A stretch of 64,000 bases of DNA from Leucaena leucocephala (taxonomy: Eukaryota > Streptophyta > Magnoliopsida > Fabales > Fabaceae), in the NCBI GenBank assembly GCA_037074615.1, contig CM073558.1:2037501-2101500 (forward strand), written 5' to 3'. How positions within the stretch are numbered: position 1 is the stretch's first letter; each line of letters begins with the position of its first letter. The notes beneath the pieces are model-generated. The model saw only the letters and a list, made by a program, of their open reading frames with translations, searched no databases and was not told where the DNA came from. Position numbers and translations under genes: made by a program. This document shows positions 1 to 11,410 of this stretch, piece by piece.

Positions 1-1540
1 AGATCTCAGTCCCAGGCCTTACATTTTTTGCATATGGTTTATGTGTTATGTTTAAGACCTTAATTATATAGAATTGGGGATCAATCTAAGGTTAACAATC
101 TGTTGATTAACCCTTATTTAGGAATCTTCAATTTTGAAAAAAATGAGGGTCTATTGCTTCAATTGAATCCGCAATTGTGATCAAGATGTTTTGAAACAAA
201 TATTGATTTAAAAGAAGCAAAAATTTCAAACAACGAATTTCATTCATTCTGTTCACCACCATCTCTTAGAGTAGGCCCTGAGTTCATAATCCCATCCCCT
301 TAACCTTAGTTGATATTAAACTAATAAGATTAAATCATAAGACTAAATTAATAAGTTTAACAACTAGGCTTGTTGCTTTGGCAGCATTGAAGCGCACAGA
401 AAGACATGAAAGCATTCAAGGAAGTGATTTCAGTATTGCTGAAATATGAGCGCCTAGAAGGCTTCTGTTATTAAGAATTTGGGATCAAATAAATTTGTGT
501 TCCCTTTCATTCTCCATATTGACAGATATTGAAATTTATTTATGGAAGAAGAATGTAGATTCTCTATATCAGGATTAAGGAGCTCTAAGTTAAATGTAAA
601 AAGTTTATTGATGGTTAATGCCGGTCAATATGCGGCCAAATGGTTTTAAGATTTTAGAAGGTCTAGGAATGGTTTTATACACATATTTATATATATATAT
701 ATATCGTTGACATTTTGCTTTGCATGAAGACCTTTACCTTTTTGGCTTAAGGTACAACGAAAACATAAATTCCTACCAACTTGGTATGAAAAGTAATTTA
801 AGAGAATAAAGATGGGAGAAATAATTTTTTTCCTGATCATAGAACCGAGCAAATTCTTAAACTTGCAATAATAGTTTGTGTGAAGAAGTCAAGATTCAGG
901 GGATATTTATGTTACTTTCTAAGATGCACAAACTTGTGTCTAAGTTAGATTCCTGTCAAATCTCTTAGCAATGTCTATGATGTCTTGTCAAATCTCTTAG
1001 CAATGTCTATGATGTCTTGACAGTGGCACGCAATTTCTGCAGACCATATTAGATCTTATGGTTCTGAAAGATGAAGTTCTGGGGACTTTTCTTTGACCTC
1101 TACTGCTTTATAGTGACTATTCAATGTAGCTTCTGGCTTTAATAACTTGAAGGCAATAGCTTCCTGCTCATTATAGTCTGCAACAAGTGTTGTACAGCTT
1201 TTTTCATTAAACAACTCAGTTTTCAGACATCCAACTCCATATGGATAATCCTTGACTACTTACTAATCCGGTGATTTTTTCCAAACTTGAGTGGATAAGG
1301 ATTCAAGATGTTTTCTTTCTTTTGACTATCATGCAAGGTAGTTTTTGATTGGAAACCATATACCTAGTTTATCGTTCATTAAGCTAAAGAATGCGTTGAA
1401 ATGTCAGTGTTAATCTGAGTATTTAAAATTCAAAAGATGTTATTTAAACTACACATAATAGCTAATGCACAAATGATCCAATTAGTGCTTCTGAAATTTC
1501 ATTTACTGAGAATACTGTTACTATTTATTTTCACTTCCAG
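1..1540 (+). other. LHY intron (3' part), no coding exon seen
   Basis: This stretch precedes the first recognisable LHY exon and ends in a normal acceptor (tcacttccag at 1531-1540). In LHY/CCA1 proteins the residues just before the downstream exon are the end of the MYB repeat. I looked for that sequence on the + strand here and did not find it, so the MYB exons probably lie to the left of the window. The stretch holds a short (TA)n run near 690-705 and a perfect 32-bp tandem duplication at 954-1017. The short open frames here show no family resemblance. Confidence 0.6.
954..1017. repeat. Perfect 32-bp tandem duplication
   Basis: Bases 954-985 and 986-1017 are identical and directly adjacent; the unit begins tgtcaaatctcttagcaatg. 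It lies inside the LHY intron. Perfect identity suggests a recent slippage or repair event. No function is evident. Confidence 0.9.
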
Positions 1541-3795
1541 TTGGAGAAAGAGGCCCTTGTAAAAGGTGTTCCAATTGGACAATCTATTGACATAGACATA
1601 CCTCCTCCACGACCCAAAAGAAAACCAAACAATCCTTATCCTCAGAAGACTAGTGCTGGTACCCAAACATCGCATGGTGGAGGAAAGGATGGAAAACTTC
1701 TCGTGTCAGTTTCATCTTCACATTGTAAACAAGCACTGGACTTGGAGAAGGAACCACATCCAGAGGTTAATATTTCTTTTTAATCTTTTCACAACTTCGT
1801 ATGATTTAACCTTCCAGCACAATAACTGTTCATTCCTGTTTTATTGGAAACCTACTATAGATGTAAGTCAAACCACTGTAAAAGAAAATAAGGGCGAAAA
1901 CTGCTCTAAAGTATTTGCCATTTTCCAGGAGTCGCCCTGTTCCTTTGTTACATCAGCAGACAAGAGTTCAATGTCAGTGCCCCTGAAAAATCCATGCACC
2001 TTAAGGGAGTTCATGCCTTTGCCAAAAGAATTGGTAAGTCGGGATGAAACGGATGAATCTTTTGTCACTGCTGAACTAAGAGAAAATCAGAAGTTGGAGA
2101 CATGTGCTGAAAGGAAACACACAGAACAGAGCAATGGCAGAAGTAAAGCTTCTAATATGGAGGATTCTGATGCTTCACATGCAAAATTGGTTCAGAGTAA
2201 GAAAACAGACAATCTCAATTGTGCATTGACAATAGAAGGGATGCAAGGAAATCAGAACTACCCAAGACATGTCCCTGTGCACGTTCTTGATGGTAAACTT
2301 GGAACAGTTACTCAAAATCCGCCCCAGGATATGTTGTTTCCAGAATCAATATTTCATCCCATGGGTGGGGTTAACAGGCAACCTAATATTTTCACAAATG
2401 CATGTGCATCAAATGCGAGTCAAAGTCAAAGTAACTCGGCACAATCTTCAATTCATCAATCATTTGCCGCTCATCCTCCTCCATTCCCGCAAATTCACCA
2501 GACTCAAGATCACTACCAATCATTTCTTCAAATGTCCTCCACATTTTCAAGTCTTATAGTCTCCACCCTGCTTCAAAACCCTGCAGCACATGCTGCAGCA
2601 AGTTTTGCTGCTACATTTTGGCCCTATGCAAATATAGAAACTTCTGCAGATTCTCCAGCATGCTTGCAAGGAGCCTTGCCATCTAGGCAAATTGGCTCTC
2701 CTCCAAGTATGGCAGCTATTGCAGCTGCTACCATGGCTGCTGCAACTGCATGGTGGGCAGCCCATGGATTTCTTCCGTTGTGTGCCCCCTTCCCTTCTGC
2801 TTTTCCTTGCCCTCCTGCATCAACTGCAGCAGTTCCATCAATGGATTATGGTGAAATACCAGCAGCCAAAACAGTGCAAGGTGGTGAAACTACTTTCGAG
2901 ACTCCTCTGCAAGATCAGGATCAAGAATGTACAGATGCTGTGCAAGCTCAACATTCAGCTTCTAAATCACCCGCTAATTCTTCCTTAGAGCCAGAGGAAA
3001 GTGGAGAAGCTAAGACAGAGGAAAGTGGAGAAGCTAAGATGGATACTTCATTAAAGGCTACTGATCATGAGAACAACAACGCGAATACTGAGCACCTTGA
3101 CTCTAACAAAATGAAAGGCAGAAAACTGGTTGACTGTTCCTCATGCGGTTCCAATACCACCTCTAGCAGCGAGGTAGAGACAGATGCATTAGAGAAGAAT
3201 GAGAAAGAGAAAGAGGAAAACAGAGAACTTGATGCAACCCATTTAGCTATTGACTCCAGATATTGTCGTGCTAGAAGTGCTGGCAGCCTTCCTGATTCTT
3301 GGAAGGAGGTCTCTGAAGAGGTACTTTGATTTCTTACTCCCATGAAAGTTTTAATGTAATAAATTCATTTGTCACTTTCCATTCTCATATCGTTGTTATT
3401 ATCAGGGGAGGTTGGCCTTTCAGGCTCTCTTCTCCAGGGAGGTGTTGCCACAGAGCTTTTCTCCTCCACATGACTTGACAAATCAGGATCATCAGACGGA
3501 CAACATTGAGGATAACAAGCATAATATGGATGATAAACTAGAAAACATCAGGAAATGCAGTTCTGACAGTAGAGGAGCGGAGAAAAACCTGTCATTCGTG
3601 AAGAAACATGATGAGGAAGAGGTACTGCTAACCATAGGGCTTGGACAAGGAAAGCTGAAGACTAGTCGAACAGGTTTTAAACCTTACAAGAGATGTGCAA
3701 TGGAAGCCAAGGAAAACATGGTTGGAACTACCAGCAACCAAGATGAAGAGAAAGGTGCCAAGAAAATACGCTTGGAAGCGGGGGCTTCAACATGA
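1541..3795 (+). CDS. LHY: LHY/CCA1-type circadian clock transcription factor (3' part)
   Basis: LHY/CCA1 proteins are single-MYB repressors of evening-phased clock genes, acting in the nucleus. Exons read here: 1541-1765, one from about 1848 to 3320, and 3406-3795 (stop TGA 3793-3795). The first exon encodes the segment directly after the MYB repeat, including KGVPIGQ and the proline/basic stretch PPPRPKRKPNNPYP. The long exon carries REFMPLPKEL, an Ala-rich stretch (AAIAAATMAAATAWWAAHG), acidic/Ser repeats and a conserved C-terminal CRARSAGSLPDSW motif. The last exon starts GRLAFQALFSREVLPQSFSPP-like, typical of LHY. The MYB domain itself is off the left edge, so the gene is partial. The joint between the first two exons is odd: the expected acceptor reads TTGG instead of an AG (see findings). 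A duplicate EESGEAKTEESGEAK-type repeat sits near 2995-3040. LHY and CCA1 cannot be separated with certainty; sequence favours LHY. Confidence 0.9.
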
Positions 3796-6700
3796 CACGT
3801 GATATTGCATGGAAACACATGGAGGAAACCTTGGCTTTCCATGCTATTTCTAGCTCTCCCATGTGTATATCCTTATTGTTTATTACCGTTATGCAGCTCA
3901 CGAAACTCTATGTAGATGTGTGTACTATATTAATTCTACGTAGGCTTATTTAATATCTCGAACTGATGTTACTGCAGTTTAAGAACTCTGCTAAATAGCT
4001 TTTAGATAAGATACATTGAGACTTAACCATTAAGTAATTTATGAGTCATCATCATTCAGCTACTACTCCATGTTATTGTTTGACATCTATGAAATAGTTC
4101 ACAACAATCTGTTCCCAGGTCAGGTAAATCCTCCAAGAAATTGCTGCTTTATGTTGATTGTTGCAGCCAAGAAATAATATTTCTGATGTAATGAAGTGTA
4201 AATGCTTTGCAGCTTGCATGAACGAGTTATATTATAGGTATGATTCTCAATCTGAAGGGCTTTTGTTTTTTTTTTTTAATGTAATTATCATTTGATATAA
4301 TTCTTTATTTTATTTTACACTTGAACTAGAATAATGGTTTTTTTCTTCATGTTGAGAAGTGTTCAGATAACACCGAATCTCTCTGGCCACGCCCCCTCCT
4401 TTTTCTTTGTAGATTCTTCTCCTTCATGCTAAGCTAGTTTCCTTGGATTTATTTCATGTTTTCTAAACTCTTCTTTATTTATAACTAGAAGCTGTAATGT
4501 TAGTAAGAATAAGAAAACTCTAGGGCAATGGAGAAATAAGAAATGAGAAATTAATTTATCTCACTTCCTTTCTAGATCCATTTCCGTGTACCAAACATGA
4601 TTTCTATCTTCTTAAATTTCTTGTGAGAGAATTCAAGTTATGTACCAATTCATGTTAGTACGAGCTATGGAAGGTTTTTCCCCCCTTATATTTTTATTGA
4701 AGACAGTTATATTTAAAACATTGTCATGCTTTAAAGGTTTTTCTCTTGCTCATTCGAGCATTAATTTATTATATTATAAAAAATTAATTTTTACTGTTAG
4801 ATCTAACTCTATTAGGGAGAGATGAAAGTTGTTATTTTTCAAGGGAACACAGCTGAATTTTATTCTTTATATTGACTACTTCTATTTTTTAGAATTGACA
4901 AAAATGGTAGGCTTAATAGAAGGTGGGCTACTACTTCCTCAAACTTAGATATTGTTTTACAAGGCTTTTCGACTTTTATACACAAAATTTGAAGTTAAGA
5001 TATAATTAGCAGTTATCCTTAATTGTTTTTAATTTTTAAAACTTAAAAAACATGGACAGAAATTTTCAAGAGAAAAATCTTTCGTCTTAAATAGTTTAAT
5101 ATATATTTGTATTTCTTTCATTTTTTTTTTAAAAAAATCAGATCAATCTATGCGTACTCAATCGTATAAACAATTTAGGATAAACTTAATTGTGGGTAGC
5201 ATTAATGAGTTGTTGGGATAAACTTAATTGCTTTTTTAAGAAAGGTTTCAATGATGAAAATCACTGGTTAAACAGTGGATCCACGCGTAGCTTTCTTGCA
5301 TATAATTAAGATGTTGGTAATTAAGGAAACATTTGGAGATAAAGGTAATAATTATAATGCACATAATTGAAAATTTAAGTTACTCCCTTCCTCTTATCTG
5401 TAGAACCTAGTCGGTGGATATAATTTGATCCTAAATTATTAGATTTTAATCTATTTTGTGTATCTAATTTAATACGAGAATTTTTTTTACATATTATTTT
5501 CATTGATTTCAGTTTTTCTCAGCTTATTTTTCTCTTCCATTTAATAATTTTTTTAATTTCTATAAATTAGTTAATTAAATTATGTAACTAAAACTACAGG
5601 GAATGCCATTCTTTCATTTAAGTTTGGTGGCTAAGATAAAAAATAATTGTGTCTTTAGACTATTCAGAAATATGGGTTTGAATCTTAAACTCTCATTTGA
5701 GGGGCATTCTTTTTTAAGAAGAATATATAAAATTAGGGAATAAATACACACACTGCATGTATTATATATAATTCAAAGAAATTCATATTCATCATGGATT
5801 TCTTTGAATTATATATGATATATATTTTCCGGGAAACTCGTTAAGTTTCACTCTCTCTATTGTTGGCTTGTGTCTGAAAATTTCACTCACCTAAATTTTT
5901 TCCTGAACCTCATGATGACGTGGAGAATCCTTGAGGTATAATGTCTTAATTTTTTCTGCTTTTTTCTAAGTTTAATACTTTAATTTACCTTTTTTTTTTT
6001 GGTTAATTTGTCAATTAATATTATCCCTCACATCATCCCATCTGTCTCTCACCTAACGCATCCAATGAAACCCTAATACCTTCATTTTACCCTTTTTCAG
6101 TGGCACACTCAACTATTTCTGGTCAACAACAATTAAAAAACTAATTATCTTCTTCACTGTATCAAAACATTTTATTTCTATTATTTTTATTAAAGATTTT
6201 AAATCACGTAACTCACCCAAACAACTTGTAATGTATTATAAGGTTGTGATTTCATTATTAGAGCATACCATTAAATAAATTTATTCTTTTAGAAAATTGA
6301 TATTATTACTTAAAATTTAATTTTATTGACAAAAAATTTATTTTAATTTTGATACTAAATTAGTTAAGTAGGTTTTATATTAAAAAATGAAAGTAGTATG
6401 ATAAAAAACTTGCAAGAGATCAAAATATTACCACGATCATGCAATAATATCAATTTGAGTTCAATATTTTCATTAAAAAAAATAAAATATTAAACGCGTT
6501 AGGCAGAAATATAACTGGACAAGAGAATATCCATCGCCAGGATTAATATATAAAATTTATGCTCTCCTATCCTCATACTCTAAAACTAATATAAATTGCA
6601 TCCTTTAATTATGTAAATGGGAATAATTAAAAATGTAACATTGACGTTGAAAATTGGGAATATAAAAGAGACAAATTTTGGACACTGACCCTGCAATTTA

Positions 6701-8568
6701 ACCTTTTCAAGTGCATTGAGTGACGAAAACTCAAGTTTCAAGCTAACACGCAGCTACCCGCTACGCTCTCCAAAGACAACAATCACTTCATCTATACAAC
6801 TTCCTTTTAATATAAATACTATATTTTATGCCTTCCTAAAATTAACTTTTCATTAAATACTAAATATTATGCATAATTAAATGTGTGATAATATATATAT
6901 TTCGTCGAATATAAAACTAATACATATATATACTCTATACCTTTTTTAATATTATTTATTATATCTTATTATTATGTATTCAGTTTTAAAGTTTATACCT
7001 GTCATTTCAAACATATATGAATCTTATACTATTATTCTAATTCTATATTAGTTATTGTAATCTATGCTAGTTACAAGAAAATAACCGTTGTTAGATAAGT
7101 GATTTTACGTTGATCGTAGGAATTAAAACGATTTGATTATTGTTTAAATATAGAAAAAATATTATAAAATCTCTGAGAAAGAATATAATTATAAAAAAAA
7201 TTATAATAAATTAGCAGCATGCAATAAATAAATTTAATTTGGTATAAGAAATAATAATAGATTCATAATTACTCATTTATTATATGACTTTTTAGTTAAC
7301 TATATCTAAACAAATCTTTGAGAGATTTATTTATAGATAATTTTTGTTGCTCCACTTAAGCTCTCAATCAGTTTAAGCAATGGTTTTTTTTTTTTTTTGG
7401 TTTTAACATTCATGCAAGAGATAGAAGGAAAAAAGAGATAATTAATGAGTATACAAATAAGATATTAACATTGAACCCTATGCTAAATCACATATTTTCA
7501 TTTACCAATTGACTAAGTTTTATTGAACTTTCTTCTTGGGAATATCATTATAAAGTCTAAAAAAATATAATTACTTAAAAACTTAAAAATAAATGAGTAA
7601 TTATAGATTTATTGTCATTTTTTATATTAAAATATATTATTTTTTGGAGAACTTATAGTAATTTTCTCAATTTTTTTTGCCTATTTAGTATTTGCATTTA
7701 ATAAAAATATATTCAATGTAGACTTATGAATTTAAAATGTTCACGTGAAAATATAATATAATGGCGAAGAAACGTAGAGGTAGTGAATTAGGTTAGCGCA
7801 TATTGAGGCTTTATAAGTCGCGGCATCGTTTTCTGGATATATATATATATATAATAGATAACATTAACTTTTTTCTTTTTGCAAGGTACGCATCCTTACG
7901 TTGTTGGACAGATCTGACATTCTGTAATTCTCAAAATCTTTTTAATATTCCTCGAAATCTAGAAACCCATGCAAGTTTATTATTACTATAATGCTACAGT
8001 CGCTACGTAATTCTCTTCCCCCCATCCCCCCAAAACTGTGGATTTCAACTTTTTGATCGAAATTCCAGTGAAATTCTCACTACAATTTCGCCCCACGCTC
8101 ACGCTTTTCCATATTTATTTCTTTTTGATACGAATTGTAGCCCATTCCTCAGACCAATCGTCTTCTGCTCCTCCAACTTCTATGATTTCTTCATTACCCA
8201 GTACCTCCCTGATCTCGCCACCTGTCCCTTTATTCTTCCTCAATTTCAATGCCCTTGCCCTTTCTTCCGTTCATTATCTCTTCCAACTTCAATTTAATAT
8301 CTCCGTATTCTGTTATTTATACTACTATTCATGTTACTGTTTGTTAATACTTTCTTATAATATATATCCACTGAGTTTGACAAATCAATGCTTTCATGAT
8401 CAGAGGCATGCTACTCTCATTTGGTATTTGTCAAGTTCTCATTTTTTTAATACCCCATTTGGTATTTGAGCAATAAAAGGGAGGCTCATGAAAGCATTTT
8501 GCCTAATTTTCTGTTGAACAACTTCTTCACTCTCTAGTTCTTCTTCTTCTTCTTCGAAAGCTCTTTCA
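3796..8568. other. Intergenic: LHY 3' UTR, then AT-rich DNA, then 5' region of the next gene
   Basis: The first few hundred bases after the LHY stop are probably its 3' UTR. The rest is AT-rich with homopolymer runs and no open frame that resembles a protein family. It contains an imperfect palindrome at 5764-5816. A frame at 8038-8469 has only low-complexity hydrophobic sequence and probably belongs to the promoter or leader of the downstream receptor gene. Confidence 0.6.
5764..5816. repeat. 23-bp near-perfect inverted repeat (hairpin)
   Basis: The left arm 5764-5786 and right arm 5794-5816 are reverse complements at 22 of 23 positions, around a 7-base spacer. The arms contain attcaaagaaat and its complement. 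It could be the remains of a small inverted-repeat element or an isolated palindrome; no target-site duplication was identified. Confidence 0.8.
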
Positions 8569-11410
8569 ATGTTAGTTTCCGTTCTTTTTGGAGTACTCCT
8601 TGTGAGCTTTCCTTTTTCTTGTGGTTCCTTTGAGAACCAAGACAAGGTGCTAGAACAACCATCTACTAATTTACTTCCCAATTCCTGCAACGAAACATGT
8701 GGGAAACACCATGTTCCTTTTCCATTCTACGTGAACTCGTCCTGTGTGTCAATTTCTCATGCTTTCAATCTCACTTGCTCGAATTCCTCTTCGCTTCTGC
8801 TCAGAATCGGCTCAGAAAACTACCCAGTGATTGAATTTTTCCCTGATGGGGTCCTAGTGGACTTCCCAGGCACATTATCGTGTCGTCAGTACAATGACCT
8901 GAACGCGTTTGGCAAAAGTTTTGTGAGAAATGAACACTTTGGGGTCTCAGCGGATAATGTCATTGGTCTCTATGACTGTGAGGATTCTTCACTGTGCAAA
9001 GCAGATTGTGAAACAGTTGACTTGCCTGGTTGTGATGGAGACGATGGTGGTGGAGGTGGCTCACTTGGATGCTGCTATCCACTTTCAGACCATAGTATAT
9101 GGCATGTAGGAGAAGGGTTTTCAGTGTTCTCTGAGTATGGATGCAGGGGATTTTCTAGCTGGGCTGTTCTGAGAGGGTCAAATTCAGGAAAGCGAGGGGT
9201 AAAATTGGAATGGGCTATTCCTAAGAACTCATCCATGGAAGTTTGCTCAAGTAATGCAAAATTGGTGAATGCTACATCAGTTGAAGGTGGAGCAAGGTGT
9301 ACGTGTCTAGATGGATATGTTGGTGATGGATTTGCAAATGGAACTGGATGCTTGCAGGGTGAGTAGTAGTTTTCACTTCCTCATCTCAGACAATTGCATT
9401 ATCAGAGCTTTTGCTTTGTTAGTATTATATTTTATTGTTCTTTTGTTCTGATATGTTTAATGAGTAATTATAAAAGTACTTACAAATTTCTTTTTAGAAT
9501 ATAGAAGCAAGCATGTGCTTCTCTTTTTTCTCTTTACTTAGATTTTTAGGCTAACCTTAAATAATATTAGAAATTTATTACGATATGTAATAGTTATGGA
9601 GTTAGAAATGATATTACAATTCTTTCATTTTCATCGTGACTGCTGTTTTTTGTATAAACATAAGCTAATTAATGATTGAATATTTTAGACATCTTAATTT
9701 AGGGCTGAATCTATTAAAAGAAACATATTTTTTTATATAAGACATGATAGAATACATATGAAAAAACTAACTCAATTTAGGTTATCTATGAGATACAGTG
9801 AGTAAGTATAAAAAGATCAATGGCTTCTAAGCCAATTTTTTGTGAATGTGTAGTTTCAAGACAGATTTCTTTAAAGTTCCGTTATCTTTTAGAAGTTACT
9901 CAAATCATATTTGATATTGGCTTTTACCTTTAATGCATCCATTAATGCAGCCTGTGTCAAGGATGGACGTGAAGCATATGGTAGTGACTGCTACATCAGA
10001 AGAAAAGATCAAAGAAAATTTGTCATTATTGCTGGTAATTAAGTAACACTGTACTCATTTTTGCATAATAAAAAAATAAAAAATTGCTATAAGGTCTTAA
10101 AGAAAAAATATAATCACTAAAAAATCGCACAACAAATAAACAGTATGTAATGACACGTTTCAGTGTAAGAAATAATTATAGATCTATATTGTTTACTCAT
10201 TATTGAAACTTTTTATAATGTCATACAAATTTTCTCTAGTAAAAAGGAAATTAGGACCAGTATCGTTTCAAATGTGCTGTCATGTTTCAAAGATTCACAG
10301 TTATGGAATTCTTCAAATGCAGGAATCCTTGGTCCTGTTCTTATTGTTGCCTCCATGCTAGCCCTATTTTATCTCCTTAAAAGAGCACAAAAACCAGGCA
10401 CGTTTGACAATGACCAGGCTTACTATCACAACACCTCCTTTCAAAAGGCTTGTAGAACTCAACTGTTCAGCCTCCACGAACTCGATGAAGCCACGAAAGG
10501 TTTCGCTGAGGATCAGAAACTCATGCACAGCAACAACAATGGTACAATTTTCGCCGGTGTTTTTGGGGATGGATCACATGCAGCTATCCACAAGTTGCAA
10601 TATGATACTGAGAAAGACCTTATTCAAGTCCTTGCACAAATTGAGGTTCTCTCTGCTATTTCACATAAGAATTTGTCCCGCCTTCTCGGATGCTGTATAG
10701 ATTCTGGCTATCCTTCTTTGGTTGTCTATGAGTATCCTTCAAATGGTACCTTGGAGGACCATTTACATCAAAGAAAGGGACATAAACTTTGTTTGGACTG
10801 GAACAAAAGATTGACTATTGCTGCAGAAACTGCTAGTGTTCTTGCATTCTTACAATATGACACTTCTCCTCCTATATTCCATCACAACCTTAAACCTGGT
10901 TGCATCTTCCTAGATGATGATTTTTCTGTCAAGATTGCAGGATTCGGGCTGGTCAATACCAAATTCAACTATCACTATGACAATAACAACAACATTGAAG
11001 GCTTGAATTTCTGCAAGAATGATGTTTATGACATGGGCGTGTTGCTTCTTGAGATCATTTCAGGATCAAAGAATAATCATTTGAACAACTCACCAACTCA
11101 AGCACTTCAAAAGATTAGGACAGGGAAGCTCGAAGAAATCATCGATCCCTTGCTCTACTACCACGAGCAACCTCGTACTTGCCAAGAACAGATACAGATA
11201 ATAGCAGACGTTGCAACAAGATGCATGTTGTTTGGTGCAGATGGAAAACTGGGGATGATCGATGTTGCCAGAGAGTTGACACACGTAACAAAAGAGAGTG
11301 TTGTTGATCGAGGAATCACAAAAGGACCTGTTTTGGAAGTGACATTCTCAAATTCTAGTCTTCTTCAGATGATATCAATGTCTCCTGATTCTATGCATGT
11401 ACGACCTTGA
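8569..11410 (+). CDS. Wall-associated-kinase-like receptor pseudokinase (At2g46850-like)
   Basis: Exons 8569-9358, 9951-10034 and 10323-11410 join in frame to a 653-residue type I membrane protein. Residues 1 to about 24 form a signal peptide (LVSVLFGVLLVSFPFSC). The ectodomain is Cys-rich, with a galacturonan-binding WAK-type start (CNETCGKHHVPFPF) and a Cys-rich C-terminal part (CTCLDGYVGDGF). GILGPVLIVASMLALFYLL, from residue 292, is the transmembrane helix. The kinase-like domain (about 345-620) keeps its fold motifs (NLSRLLGCC, VVYEYPSNGTL, DVYDMGVLLLEI) but not its catalytic residues. The VAVK lysine is His (AAIHK, about residue 381), the HRD aspartate is Asn (HHNLK, about 480), and DFG is GFG (about 498). 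The glycine loop is also degenerate (HSNNNG). The reading frame is intact, so this is a pseudokinase rather than a dead gene. Its place between LHY and the pyrophosphatase matches At2g46850, described as a probably inactive receptor-like kinase. Its ligand is unknown. Confidence 0.88.

Noticed and set aside
8038..8469. 143-codon open frame upstream of the receptor gene
   Set aside because: Hydrophobic, low-complexity translation with no motif; pyrimidine-rich DNA of a promoter or leader gives this by chance.
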